A DNA stretch of 64,000 bases, from the NCBI GenBank assembly GCA_000209815.1, contig FP929036.1, positions 1,199,110-1,263,109 of the forward strand, written 5' to 3'. Below the pieces are notes generated by a model. It saw only the letters and a program-made list of their open reading frames with translations, was not told where the DNA came from and ran no database searches. A program made the position numbers and the translations under genes. Positions 9,488-18,818 of this stretch are shown here, piece by piece. This DNA comes from Butyrivibrio fibrisolvens 16/4 (GTDB lineage Bacteria > Bacillota > Clostridia > Lachnospirales > Lachnospiraceae). Numbering within the stretch: position 1 is the first letter of the stretch; each line of letters opens with the position of its first letter.

Positions 9488-11485
9488 ATGAACAGGATTG
9501 TAGTTATCGGTGCAGGCTATGCGGGTGTACTGGCTACAAAAAAGCTAGAGAAAAAGCTTCGTAAGAAGGGTCTGGCTGACGCGACAGAAATTACTATTAT
9601 TGACAAGCATCCGTACCACACAATGCTGACAGAGCTTCACGAAGTGGCAGCATGTAGAGTAGGCGAAGAAAGCATAAAGATGAATCTTAAGCAGATCTTT
9701 GCGGGAAGAAAGGTCAATGTTGTTTTAGATGAGGTTTCAAATGTAGACTTCACTGAAAAGAAGATTCAGGGTAGAAATCAGGTATATGAGTACGACTATC
9801 TGGTATTGGCAGCAGGTTCTAAGCCAACATACTTTGGAGTTGAAGGAGCAGAGGAACATAGCTACTCACTTTGGTCATATGACGATGCAGTTAAGCTTAG
9901 AGACAGAATTCACGATTGTTTCAGACTTGCTGCAGATGAGACTGATCCTGCAAAGAAGAAAGAGCTTCTTAGCTTTTATGTTGTAGGTGCTGGTTTCACA
10001 GGTGTAGAAATGGTTGGTGAGCTTGCTGAGTACGCACCAATCCTTTGCAAAAGATTTGGAATCGATAGAGAGGACGTTACCATCGTTGATGTTGATGGTC
10101 TTTCACGTCCAGTACCTATCTTGCCAGAGAAGCTTTCTAATAAGGTAGATAAGCGTCTTAGAAAGATGGGCGTAGATGTAGTTATGAACGCCAGCGTTGT
10201 TGGTGTTGGCGAAAACTTCATCAAGCTTAAGAAAAATGATCAGGTTACAGAGCATGTTGCTGGTACAGTTATCTGGACAGCAGGTATCGAAAGCTCTGAG
10301 CTTACAACTGAATTGGCATCACGTCTTGCAAGTGGCGGTAGAGGCAGAATTCAGGTAGATGAATATCTTCGTTCTGTAGACAATGAAAATGTATACGTAA
10401 TCGGAGATAACATGCTTTACACAGCACCAGGTGAGGAGAGACCAGTTCCTCAGATGGTTGAGAATGCAGAGCATTCAGCAGCTACAGTTGCAAAGAACAT
10501 TGTTGCTGAGATTACAAAGAGCGGAAAACAGGAAGCATACAATCCTAAGTTCCATGGCGTAATGGTTTGTGTAGGTGGTAGATACGGCGTAGCAAGAGGC
10601 GGATTAGCAAAGCACCAGATTAACTTTGCTTCATTCTTTGCTATGTTTGCAAAGCACTTTATCAATATTATCTATTTCATCCAGGTTATGGGATGGACAA
10701 AGGTATTTAGCTACCTTAAGCACGAATTCTTTACTATTAGAAATAGACGAAGCTTTTTAGGAGGCCATTTCTCAAACAGAACACCAAGCTTTATGTTGGT
10801 TGCACTTAGAATTTGGCTAGGAATGGTTTGGGTTTTTGAAGGTGTTATGAAGATTGTCGAAGGCTGGTTCGTGGAACCAAAGCTTGCTGGCTTCTTCGGT
10901 GGCGCTAATAGCTGGTTTGATTCACTTCTTGGAAGAATTGACCCAGCGGCAGTTGATGCAGCGGCTTCGGCTTCTACAGAGGCAGTAGATACAGTGGCTT
11001 CAGCTTCTACTGCGGTTGCAGATGCAGCAGTTAGCACAGGTACAGTTATCTTTGACTGGAACCTAAAGCTATTCGAGTTAATCCTTGTTTCAGGCACAGA
11101 GCTTGCAAAGTCTACAATCACTGATATCGCATTTAAGATTCAGGTTCCATTTGTAGATTGGTTTGTTGAGAACGGCGTTCTCGGTTCTGATGGAATGCAG
11201 ATGGCTATGCAGATTGGAATTACAGTAGTACAGATTTTAATTGGTCTTGGACTTATTGCTGGTTGCTTTACATTCCTTTCATCTGCTGTATCACTTGTAC
11301 TTCAGGCAATGTTCGTTACTACAACCGGATTATATCTCAATACATTCTGGATGATTTTTGCAGGTATTGCAGTATTGTTCGGTGGTGGTTATACATTCGG
11401 TATTGACTATTACCTTATGCCATTCTTGAAAGAGAAGTGGAAGAAGGTTAGATGGGCAAGAAAGTGGTATCTCTACAATGAATAA
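9488..11485 (+). CDS. ndh2: Membrane-extended type II NADH dehydrogenase (NDH-2)
   Basis: 665 residues. Residues 1-430 are the NDH-2 flavoprotein: FAD Rossmann motif VVIGAGYAGVLA at the N-terminus, NADH motif FYVVGAGFTGVEMVGELAEYAP near 165-190, and the VYVIGDN FAD motif near 310. The C-terminal ~230 residues add several membrane segments in a DoxX-like arrangement, with an odd Ala/Ser/Val-rich linker near 496-520. NDH-2 with this extension is the signature of flavin-based extracellular electron transfer. It passes electrons from NADH to the locus-specific quinone. It overlaps the polyprenyl synthase gene by 8 bases. Confidence 0.9.
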   Translation: MNRIVVIGAGYAGVLATKKLEKKLRKKGLADATEITIIDKHPYHTMLTELHEVAACRVGEESIKMNLKQIFAGRKVNVVLDEVSNVDFTEKKIQGRNQVYEYDYLVLAAGSKPTYFGVEGAEEHSYSLWSYDDAVKLRDRIHDCFRLAADETDPAKKKELLSFYVVGAGFTGVEMVGELAEYAPILCKRFGIDREDVTIVDVDGLSRPVPILPEKLSNKVDKRLRKMGVDVVMNASVVGVGENFIKLKKNDQVTEHVAGTVIWTAGIESSELTTELASRLASGGRGRIQVDEYLRSVDNENVYVIGDNMLYTAPGEERPVPQMVENAEHSAATVAKNIVAEITKSGKQEAYNPKFHGVMVCVGGRYGVARGGLAKHQINFASFFAMFAKHFINIIYFIQVMGWTKVFSYLKHEFFTIRNRRSFLGGHFSNRTPSFMLVALRIWLGMVWVFEGVMKIVEGWFVEPKLAGFFGGANSWFDSLLGRIDPAAVDAAASASTEAVDTVASASTAVADAAVSTGTVIFDWNLKLFELILVSGTELAKSTITDIAFKIQVPFVDWFVENGVLGSDGMQMAMQIGITVVQILIGLGLIAGCFTFLSSAVSLVLQAMFVTTTGLYLNTFWMIFAGIAVLFGGGYTFGIDYYLMPFLKEKWKKVRWARKWYLYNE

Positions 11486-12436
11486 AAACGTGTTAGAGTT
11501 TGACGCTGCATTTGAAATGGTTAAGCAGGAAACCAAGAGAATACTTCATAGTGGCCCTTCGCTGATTAGCAATTACACAGGCTATCTGTCTGATGCTACA
11601 GGGAAGATGATGAGAGCATCGGCTCTTTTGGCAGCTTCTATGAATGAAGAGGGAATGGTTCCTTATGATGCAGTTATCTTTGCTTCTGCAGTTGAAATCT
11701 TACACTTAGCAACATTGGTTCATGACGATATTATGGATGACGCTGACACTCGAAGAGGTCTTATTACTCTTCAGAAGAAAGCAGGAAAGAGAACTGCAGT
11801 AATATGCGGAGACTATCTACTTGCGGCGGCAATAAACGAATTATCAAAGGTTGTAACAGATGAGAAGTACAAAAAATTCAACTTCTCAAGATATGTTGAA
11901 AGCATTGCTTTAGGAGAGCTTAGACAAAATATCAACAACAGAAATTTCAGACTAAAAACATTCAGATATTTGTCTATTATCGACGGTAAAACCGCAGCTC
12001 TTTTTGAGGCAGCTTACCACGCTGGAGCCCTGGCGGGAGATGCGGACGAACAGCAGATAAAGCTTTTCAGAAAGCTCGGCCGCTATACAGGCATTATTTT
12101 CCAGCTAACAGATGATTGCATTGATTTTGAAAATACTAAAGAGACAGCGCTAAAGCCTGTTATGTCAGATTTTCAAAATGGAGTTGTTACATTACCACTG
12201 ATTCATACATTTTCTAAAAATCCTTCATTGATAGAAAAAGCAGAGAAAAATCAATTATCTACAGAGGAAATGTATCAACAGGTAATGAAGGCTGGGGGAG
12301 TGGAATTTACTCATCAGCTTGCGAAAGACTATTACGAAAAAGCTACTCGTACTGCAAATAGTCTTTCACTTAACAAGATGCAACAAAAATCCTTTTAGGC
12401 TTATTAGAGAGAGCATATGTGGGATTGAAGAAATAA
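11478..12436 (+). CDS. dmkB: Polyprenyl diphosphate synthase (DmkB-like), frameshifted near the C-terminus
   Basis: Trans-prenyltransferase with both Asp-rich motifs, DDIMDDAD near residue 80 and DDCIDFE near 214, plus the GKMMRA substrate motif. The uninterrupted frame stops at 12398 after QQKSF. One extra T in the run at 12393-12396 restores LGLLERAYVGLKK ending at 12436, which matches the usual family C-terminus. It makes the isoprenoid tail used by the UbiA enzyme. Overlap with the NDH-2 gene implies translational coupling. Confidence 0.85.
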
Positions 12437-12490
12437 TGATATTAATGACATAAGTCACTAATATAAAGCAATTAAAGAAAGGATTTAAAC

Positions 12491-13564
12491 ATGAAGAAAA
12501 GAATTTTAGCACTTATGTGCACAACAGCAGTTCTTGCATCAGCATTTGTTGCTTGTGGTTCTGAGGAGGCAGATACAGCTTCTACTGCTCCTGCAACTAC
12601 AGAGGAGTCAGCAGCTGAGACAACAAATACTGTAGCAGCAGGTAGCCTTTTAACAGGTTTAGGTACTAGCGTATCAATCGCTGACTCAAAGGACGCAGCT
12701 GATGGAAGTGATGGTACAGCACAGGTTGATGCTACTATCGCAGCAGTTACAGTTGATTCAGAGGGAAAGGTTGTTGAGTGTAAAATCGATATTGCTCAGA
12801 CAAAGATTGGCATTTCGGGAAGTGGTGCAATCACATCTGATTTAAATGCAGAGTATCCTTCAAAGAGAGAGCTCGGTGATGACTATGGTATGAAGAAGGC
12901 TTCTGTTATTGGTAAGGAATGGTACGAGCAGGCTGATGCTTTCGCAGCTTGGACAGTTGGTAAGACAGCTTCTGAGATTAGCGGCATGAGCATTGATCAG
13001 GGTCTTGCAGGTGATGCAGATCTTGCAGCTTCAGTTTCTATTCACGTAACAGGCTTCCAGTCTGCAGTTCTTGAGGCTATTAACAAGGCAGTAGCTGGCG
13101 GTGCAGCTGCTGGAGATAAGCTTGGTCTTGGCGTTACTACAAACATTGCTAAGTCTACAGACGCTAGTGCTGATGCAGAAGGTGTTGCTGAGGCATACAC
13201 AACTATTTCTGTTCTTACAGTAAATGGCGATGGCGTTATCACAAGCTCAATCCTTGATGCAGTTCAGGCAAAGGTTTCATTTAACGCTGATGGTATGATC
13301 ACAGCAGATTTATCAGCAGATTTACCTAGCAAGAACGAGCTCGGCGATGCTTATGGCATGAAGAGCGCTTCTGCTATCGGTAAGGAATGGAATGAGCAGG
13401 CTCAGGCTTATGCTGAGTGGACAGTTGGTAAGACAGTTGACGATGTAAACGGCCTTCAGTTAACAGAAGGAAAGGTTGCTGACGAAGATCTTGCAGCTTC
13501 AGTTTCAGTTCATGTAACAGATTTTAATAATGTAATTTCAAAAGCTGTTGCAAGCGCAGAATAA
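12491..13564 (+). CDS. pplA: PplA-like lipoprotein with two FMN-binding domains
   Basis: 357 residues with a lipoprotein signal (MKKRILALMCTTAVLA, lipobox ending VACG with Cys 22), a Thr/Ala-rich linker, then two repeats of about 140 residues. Each repeat ends in nearly the same block: DLAASVSIHV near 180 and DLAASVSVHV near 345. These are the likely flavinylation sites, Asp-x-x plus a downstream Ser/Thr where FMN is attached by an ApbE enzyme. The second repeat also repeats ELGDxYGMK and KEWxEQA. It is the extracellular carrier that passes electrons out of the cell. The modified residue being Ser rather than Thr is worth noting. Confidence 0.85.
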   Translation: MKKRILALMCTTAVLASAFVACGSEEADTASTAPATTEESAAETTNTVAAGSLLTGLGTSVSIADSKDAADGSDGTAQVDATIAAVTVDSEGKVVECKIDIAQTKIGISGSGAITSDLNAEYPSKRELGDDYGMKKASVIGKEWYEQADAFAAWTVGKTASEISGMSIDQGLAGDADLAASVSIHVTGFQSAVLEAINKAVAGGAAAGDKLGLGVTTNIAKSTDASADAEGVAEAYTTISVLTVNGDGVITSSILDAVQAKVSFNADGMITADLSADLPSKNELGDAYGMKSASAIGKEWNEQAQAYAEWTVGKTVDDVNGLQLTEGKVADEDLAASVSVHVTDFNNVISKAVASAE

Positions 13565-13580
13565 TTATCTTAGAATTTTA

Positions 13581-13614
13581 GGGAGTGCTTTTTACAGGCA
13601 CTCCCTGTTTTTGT
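13581..13614 (+). terminator. Terminator or attenuator after the FMN lipoprotein gene
   Basis: GGGAGTGC/GCACTCCC stem (13581-13588 with 13598-13605) followed by TGTTTTTG. It separates the abundant lipoprotein from apbE, which begins 36 bases on, so it probably lowers expression of the downstream genes. Confidence 0.75.
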
Positions 13615-13640
13615 TTTAAGATATTGATTGGTGGATATTT

Positions 13641-14717
13641 ATGAATAAGGGAAAGATTTTAGGCGTTATTTTAATAGTTTTATTGATTGTTTTTATAGTA
13701 TTTACAAGAAAAGGTCTTTTTGGAAAGGGAGATGTGGCAGAGGAGCAGAATAGATATACAGCTACATTTATAGACATTTTTGATACCAGAACAGAAATTG
13801 TTGGATATGCTCCTACAGAGGATGAATTTTCAAAGAAGGCTACAGCACTTAGAGAAGAGCTTATTAATTACAATAATCTTTATGATATTTATAATGATTA
13901 TGAAGGTGTAAATAATATTAAAACAATCAATGACAATGCAGGCCTTCAGCCGGTTGTTGTAGATGAAAAAATAATAGACCTTCTTAAATTTAGCAAGGAA
14001 ATGTATGCAGCTACAGATGGAAGAGTAAATATTGCCATGGGTTCGGTGCTTTCTATCTGGCATCGCTATAGAGAGGCTGGTGTAGACGACCCTGAGAATG
14101 CTAAGCTCCCACCCTTTGAGGAGCTTCAGGCAGCAGCCCAGCACACAGATATAGAAAATCTTATTATCGATGAGACAGCAAAGACGGTTTATTTACAGGA
14201 TCCTGAAATGTCTCTTGATGTGGGAAGTACAGCAAAGGGCTATGCTGCCCAAAAGACTATGGAGTTTGCCAAGGATTCTGGGTATTCCAATATGTTGCTC
14301 AGCCTTGGTGGAAACATTGCTGGTATAGATGGACGCATTGACGGTACTCCTTTTAGACTGGGCATCCAGAATCCTGATTTGGATAGTGATGTAGAATATA
14401 TTAAAAAGGTAGATATTAAAGATGGACAATGTGTTGTATCAAGCGGTGATTACCAGAGATTTTACGAGGTAGATGGAAAAAGATATTGTCATATCATAAA
14501 TCCTGACACACTTTTCCCATCAGATACTTTTGCACAGGTTTCTATAATCACAGATGATTCTGGAATGGCGGATGCATACTCTACAGCACTTTATAATATG
14601 ACTATCGAAGAGGGATTAGAATTCGTAAATACGAATGAGAATATAGAGGCAATGTGGGTATATGCAGATGGAAGCATAGTTTACTCAGATAACTTTGAAC
14701 AGTATTTAGTAGAATAA
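13641..14717 (+). CDS. apbE: FAD:protein FMN transferase (ApbE/FmnB)
   Basis: 358 residues with one N-terminal membrane anchor (residues 5-24). ApbE features: DIFDTRTEI at the start of the domain, MGSVLSIWHRYR, the SLDVGSTAKGYAAQK block, and LLSLGGNIAGIDG. The late DDSGMADAYSTALYNM segment contributes the Mg2+ and catalytic positions. It transfers FMN from FAD to Ser/Thr on extracytoplasmic proteins; the lipoprotein encoded just upstream is the obvious substrate. Confidence 0.88.
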   Translation: MNKGKILGVILIVLLIVFIVFTRKGLFGKGDVAEEQNRYTATFIDIFDTRTEIVGYAPTEDEFSKKATALREELINYNNLYDIYNDYEGVNNIKTINDNAGLQPVVVDEKIIDLLKFSKEMYAATDGRVNIAMGSVLSIWHRYREAGVDDPENAKLPPFEELQAAAQHTDIENLIIDETAKTVYLQDPEMSLDVGSTAKGYAAQKTMEFAKDSGYSNMLLSLGGNIAGIDGRIDGTPFRLGIQNPDLDSDVEYIKKVDIKDGQCVVSSGDYQRFYEVDGKRYCHIINPDTLFPSDTFAQVSIITDDSGMADAYSTALYNMTIEEGLEFVNTNENIEAMWVYADGSIVYSDNFEQYLVE

Positions 14718-14721
14718 AAAT

Positions 14722-15099
14722 ATGAAAAGAAATGACATTATTTTAATAGCAGTTCTTTTGGCGGTATCCATTGGGCTGCTGGTAGGTGTAAATATATACA
14801 GGAAAAACAATACCTCTGACAGTGCTAATGTAGAGGTAACGGTAGATGGAAAGGTATATGGAACCTATCCTTTGGATGAAGATCGAAAAGAGCGAATAGA
14901 GCTGTCTGATGGTTCTTATAATATCCTAAAGATTTCTGATGGCAAGGCTAGTGTTATCGAAGCCAGCTGTCCAGATAAAATCTGCGTTAATACAGCGGAT
15001 ATTCATTACACAGACGAGACTATTGTATGTTTGCCAAACAAGGTTGTTGTTAAAATTGTTAATGGAGAGGAAAACGATGTTGATGGAATGACTCGTTAA
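14722..15099 (+). CDS. eetA: EetA-like NusG domain II protein
   Basis: 125 residues starting 4 bases after apbE: an N-terminal membrane segment (residues 6-24), then an extracellular NusG domain II-like beta domain with the diagnostic CPDKICV segment near residue 90. Proteins of this family sit beside EetB in the electron-transfer loci of Listeria and relatives. Its exact role is unknown. Confidence 0.82.
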   Translation: MKRNDIILIAVLLAVSIGLLVGVNIYRKNNTSDSANVEVTVDGKVYGTYPLDEDRKERIELSDGSYNILKISDGKASVIEASCPDKICVNTADIHYTDETIVCLPNKVVVKIVNGEENDVDGMTR

Positions 15100-15120
15100 T
15101 CCATCAATTGTTTATAAGAT

Positions 15121-15742
15121 ATGAAGACTAAGAAAATAACATTAATAGGATTGCTTATTGCTCTTGCCTTTGTTCTTTCTTATGTGGAGTTTTTGCTTCC
15201 ACTTAGCATTGGCATTCCAGGTGCAAAAATTGGACTAGCCAATCTGGCTATTATGGTGGCGCTGTTTCTTTTAGGATGGCAGGATGCACTAATGCTTTCT
15301 ATCGTCAGGGTAATATTGGTTGGATTTACCTTTGGAAACATGGCTATGATGATGTATTCCCTTGCAGGAGCTGCACTTTCTTTTGCGGCTATGCTCATAG
15401 CTAAAAAACAAAAAGTTTTCTATTACCGGTGTCAGTGTCATAGGTGGTGTGTTCCACAATGTTGGCCAGATACTTGTGGCAATGGCTGTTTTAGAGACTG
15501 AGCAGTTGATTTATTATCTGCCATTTCTCATTGTAATAGGAACTATCTCAGGAATAGTTATCGGAATAATAGCATCTATGATTCACAAACGTATAAAGGG
15601 AATAAGTAATCTTTTTAATAATGTTCTTTCTGCTATAGAAAGTGTTGATAAGTTGGCGTTATGGTTGCATTATTGTGGGCTTTTGCGTTATACTCTAACC
15701 GGTTCAAAAGTTTTATTAATTACTAATTATATGCACAGATAG
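15121..15742 (+). CDS. eetB: EetB-like Gx transporter membrane protein (frameshifted)
   Basis: The N-terminal half (MKTKKITLIGLLIALAF, PLSIGIPGAKIGLANLAI) matches the Gx transporter/HepS component I family, related to ECF S-components. The frame breaks near 15416-15424, where one surplus base separates KKQKVF from ITGVSVIGGVFHNVGQILVAM; removing it gives one protein of about 206 residues. Its last ~40 residues are poorly membrane-like, so another indel near 15600-15650 is possible. It is needed with EetA and ApbE for extracellular flavinylation, perhaps by supplying FAD. Confidence 0.75.
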
Positions 15743-15750
15743 GAAATATT

Positions 15751-16637
15751 ATGGGTGAGTATGTTATTAGCTGTTGCTCAACAGCAGATGTTACAGAAGA
15801 ATATTTAAAGGAAAAAATATAGAGCATATTTGTTTTCATTACTATTTAGATGATGTTGCTTATACAGATGATTTGTTTAAATCAATGTCAGCCAAGGATT
15901 TTTATCAGGCTATGGTTGATGGGGCAATGACTCGTACTTCACAGGTTAATGCTGACGAGTTTGTTCAGTACTTCCGTCATTTTTTGGAGGAAGGAAAGGA
16001 TGTGCTTCACATTACACTTTCAGGTGGTCTTTCAGGTGTTATCAATTCAGCTAAGATTGCTGCAGAGGAGCTTAAGGAAGAGTTTCCTGATAGAAGAGTG
16101 GTAGTATTTGATAGTCTTACAGCTTCAGCAGGCTATGGTTTATTTATGGATAAGCTTGCTTCATTAAGAGATGAGGGCTACGATTTCGATAGACTTGTTA
16201 ACTGGACAAATGGACATATCCAGAATCAGAATACCTGGTTCTTTACAACAGACCTTACATTCTTTATCAGAGGTGGTCGAGTATCAAAGCTTTCAGGATG
16301 GTTTGGTACAGCTCTTAACATCTGTCCTTTACTTAATGTTAATGACGAAGGAAAGCTTTGCCCTAGACAGAAATGCCGTGGCAAAAAGATGGTTAAGCGT
16401 GCAGCCTTAGAGGCTATTAAGGATCGCATCGACAAGGGCGAGGATTATGATGAGAATATTTTCATCACACATTCTGTATGCTATGATGATGCAAGAGAGA
16501 TGGCAGATATGTTAGAATTTGCCTTCCCTAAGATGAAAGAGAAGATTCGTATTTTCGATATTGGACCTACAATCGGTGCTCATACAGGCCCAGGTACAGT
16601 AGCCATTGGCTTCTGGGGTTCATTAAAAGAACATTAA
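15751..16637 (+). CDS. DegV-family fatty-acid-binding protein (frameshifted)
   Basis: Starts MGEYVISCCSTADVTEEYL at 15751. One A is missing from the run at 15812-15817; adding it joins EKNIEHICFHYYLDD and gives about 295 residues, normal for DegV. The TSQVNADEF, ITLSGGLSG and FFIRGGRVSK motifs of lipid-binding DegV are present. Family members hold a fatty acid for FakA-type kinases; no FakA gene is visible here. It is a housekeeping gene next to, not obviously part of, the electron-transfer locus. Confidence 0.85.
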
Positions 16638-16648
16638 TAAAAGTTTTA

Positions 16649-16690
16649 AAGTGTTGAGTTTATTATTATAATAGACTCAGCACTTATTCA
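16649..16690 (+). terminator. Terminator after degV-like gene
   Basis: AAGTGTTGAGT (16649-16659) pairs with ACTCAGCACTT (16675-16685) except for one wobble. The T-tract is weak. Confidence 0.55.
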
Positions 16691-16708
16691 ATATAAGGGG
16701 GATAAAAA

Positions 16709-17275
16709 ATGAAAGAAAAAATCAAAGGACTACGACTAAATATTACACTATCGGGAGTCATCAGTATAATCATAGGAGTGCTGTTGCTGGTATATCCTAC
16801 AGAGAGCCTTTACACAATAAGCAGAGGAATTGCTGCTATTATCATTTTGGCAGGACTTTTTGTTATTATCAGTCAGATTTTCGAGAATGGTTTTAATGTA
16901 ATGGGAATAGTAGTTGGTGGTGTTTTAGCTGTGATTGGCATTTGGATTTTTGCAGCTCCAGGTTCCATAGTTTCTATCATTCCTATTGCTATCGGTGTGA
17001 TTTTGGTGGTTCACGGTCTTCAGGATTTAGGACTGGCCATTGAAGCACTTAGAGTAAAGGCGCCACGTGCGTGGATTATTTTTATTTTTGCAATTATAAA
17101 TATTCTTTTGGGAATAGTTTGCGTTGCTGATGCTTTTAAGCTGGTTGCAGTTGCCACCAGAATCATCGGTATTATGCTGATTTATGATGGAATTACAGAC
17201 ATCTTTACTGTACATAAGGTTAGAAAAGCTGAAAAGGTAATAGATGTTGATATCATTAGTGAGGAAGACATTTAA
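16709..17275 (+). CDS. HdeD/DUF308 family membrane protein
   Basis: 188 residues with six membrane segments in three similar hairpins, each holding Gly-rich GVxxxIIG-type helices, as in the HdeD family of acid-resistance membrane proteins. The last ~20 residues are a charged cytoplasmic tail. An AAGGGGGA ribosome site precedes the ATG. The next gene begins at the base after the stop, so the two are co-translated. Function in clostridia is unknown. Confidence 0.75.
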   Translation: MKEKIKGLRLNITLSGVISIIIGVLLLVYPTESLYTISRGIAAIIILAGLFVIISQIFENGFNVMGIVVGGVLAVIGIWIFAAPGSIVSIIPIAIGVILVVHGLQDLGLAIEALRVKAPRAWIIFIFAIINILLGIVCVADAFKLVAVATRIIGIMLIYDGITDIFTVHKVRKAEKVIDVDIISEEDI

Positions 17276-17509
17276 ATGGGTCAGATGGAATTTAAAATGG
17301 AACGCACAGGCCTGCTGGAGGTAGGGGATGTGCTTCCAATCACTGAGTATGCTCTTTCCAATTCCTACTACTATGTTTTGGGAAGGTCATATGCCATGTC
17401 GGCGAATTATACCACATTGGAGCGTATCAAAGCCAAAGAGGGCAAGGTGGTGGACGTTAAGGAAACACCTAAAGGATTCTACGTTACAGTAGAATATAAG
17501 GATTCTTAA
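17276..17509 (+). CDS. Small conserved hypothetical protein
   Basis: 77 residues, predicted soluble, starting directly after the previous stop. Residues 5-45 look like alternating strand and helix; ERIKAKEGKVVDVKETPKGF suggests a small beta barrel. I do not recognise the family. It sits between the DUF308 gene and a TetR regulator with 9 bases to the latter, so the three likely form one operon. Confidence 0.55.
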   Translation: MGQMEFKMERTGLLEVGDVLPITEYALSNSYYYVLGRSYAMSANYTTLERIKAKEGKVVDVKETPKGFYVTVEYKDS

Positions 17510-17518
17510 GGAGCTATA

Positions 17519-18077
17519 ATGAATAATCAAACACAAAATGCTATTGATATTGTGCTTGCTGAGAGCTTGAAAGAGCTTGCTGCCATTAAGCCAATAGATA
17601 AGATTACTATAAAAGAAATTACAGATAAGGCGGGAGTTATTCGCCCTACCTTTTACAATCATTTCCAGGATAAATATGAGCTTTTGGAGTGGATCACCAT
17701 CAACGAGCTTTTTGCTCCTGTGGAGCCATTGCTTATGAATGGAATGCTAAAAGAGGGCGTCACCTTTATTCTCACCAAAATCGAGAAGGAAAAGGATTTC
17801 TACAAGAGGGCAGTCCAGCTGGAGGGCCAGAATTCCTTCAACGAAATCTTCAACAGATGCGTCAAAAACGCAGTTGAAAAATATATGGATTTGGAAAGCA
17901 TAACAGGGATTGTTAATTATCCATGGCTAACGGAGGAACTGACGGCAGAGTTTTTTTGCTCACTCTATTAGCTGGGTTACAATCCAGTGGATTATAAGGG
18001 GAATGAGGGTACCTGTGGATGAGCTGACTGATGTTTATGTGAAGATTTTCCACAGCCCAATTATATACAAAAACTAA
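17519..18077 (+). CDS. TetR-family regulator, DhaS/TetR_C_8 type (frameshifted at C-terminus)
   Basis: N-terminal helix-turn-helix: IKEITDKAGVIRPTFYNHFQDKYELLEWI. The uninterrupted frame stops at 17971, but the T7 run at 17951-17957 probably has one T too many. Removing it continues EFFAHSISWVTIQWIIRGMRVPVDELTDVYVKIF to a stop at 18075-18077, giving about 185 residues, the usual length. It may regulate the two small genes in front of it. Ligand unknown. Confidence 0.8.
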
Positions 18078-18208
18078 TATTTGTAGTTCGCATCAACACA
18101 ATGTAAATGGAATGAATATTCTTGAGAAAGGGTATTTGTTTTAATATAAGATTGTGACAATTGTGCGAATAATTTTCGTATTTAAATTGATTGGAGTATA
18201 ATAACAAT

Positions 18209-18793
18209 ATGAGTTTATTAGAAGATCTGCTGATAATGGTAGGTGTGCTATTAGACGTTTTTGCTACAATGGAAATACAGGGGGCAATGATAGCTCATAT
18301 TAGAAAGAAAACACTTTTTATAGCTTGTGGGGTTGTTGCAGCTATAGAATTGTTTTTCTATTTCGCTGGCTATTTTATCTGTTGGTTTGCGGCAAAGAGT
18401 GGTTATATAGCTGATCCATTCAAAAATGGAGAGGCTGTTGCAGTGATAGTACTTGCCATTCTTGGCATTAGACTTATTGTAAAAGCTATAAAGCACGAGT
18501 TTGTACAGGAAAGACTTAAGGACGTACTGAGGGTCTGGGACTATGTAAAGGTAATTGCAGTATCAGGTTTTTATACTGCGGCTGCTGGATGTGTATGCGC
18601 TCTTGTTGGTATCACAGTGTGGCATCTCATTGTCATTATCATTGTGATTTCTATTCTTATGGTCGTAATGGGACTCTATACAGGTCTTCATTTTGGATTT
18701 GAGAACAAGACCATAGCCTACGTTATAGGGGCATTTCTATTGTGGGGTGTTAGCATCGAGATTTTATTACATAGCGTTTTGGAGATAATCTAG
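18209..18793 (+). CDS. Polytopic membrane protein, MntP-like
   Basis: 194 residues from the ATG at 18209; an in-frame TTG at 18191 has no better site. Six membrane segments are apparent, with a conserved-looking acidic helix (VGVLLDVFATMEIQGA) near the N-terminus and a cytoplasmic stretch AIKHEFVQERLKDVLRVWDYVK. The topology and DxFA segment recall MntP/DUF204 manganese exporters, but the match is loose. It ends 25 bases before the SecY2 gene and is probably transcribed with it, so a link to accessory secretion is possible. Confidence 0.5.
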   Translation: MSLLEDLLIMVGVLLDVFATMEIQGAMIAHIRKKTLFIACGVVAAIELFFYFAGYFICWFAAKSGYIADPFKNGEAVAVIVLAILGIRLIVKAIKHEFVQERLKDVLRVWDYVKVIAVSGFYTAAAGCVCALVGITVWHLIVIIIVISILMVVMGLYTGLHFGFENKTIAYVIGAFLLWGVSIEILLHSVLEII

Positions 18794-18818
18794 TAAGACA
18801 GTTTATTGGGGAGACGGT

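Noticed and set aside
10711-11121. 136-residue reverse-strand frame inside ndh2
   Set aside because: Shadow of the strongly coding forward gene; composition mirrors its codon bias.
18209-18793. Firm assignment as a manganese exporter
   Set aside because: Topology fits, but the two diagnostic halves of MntP are not clear; kept as MntP-like only.
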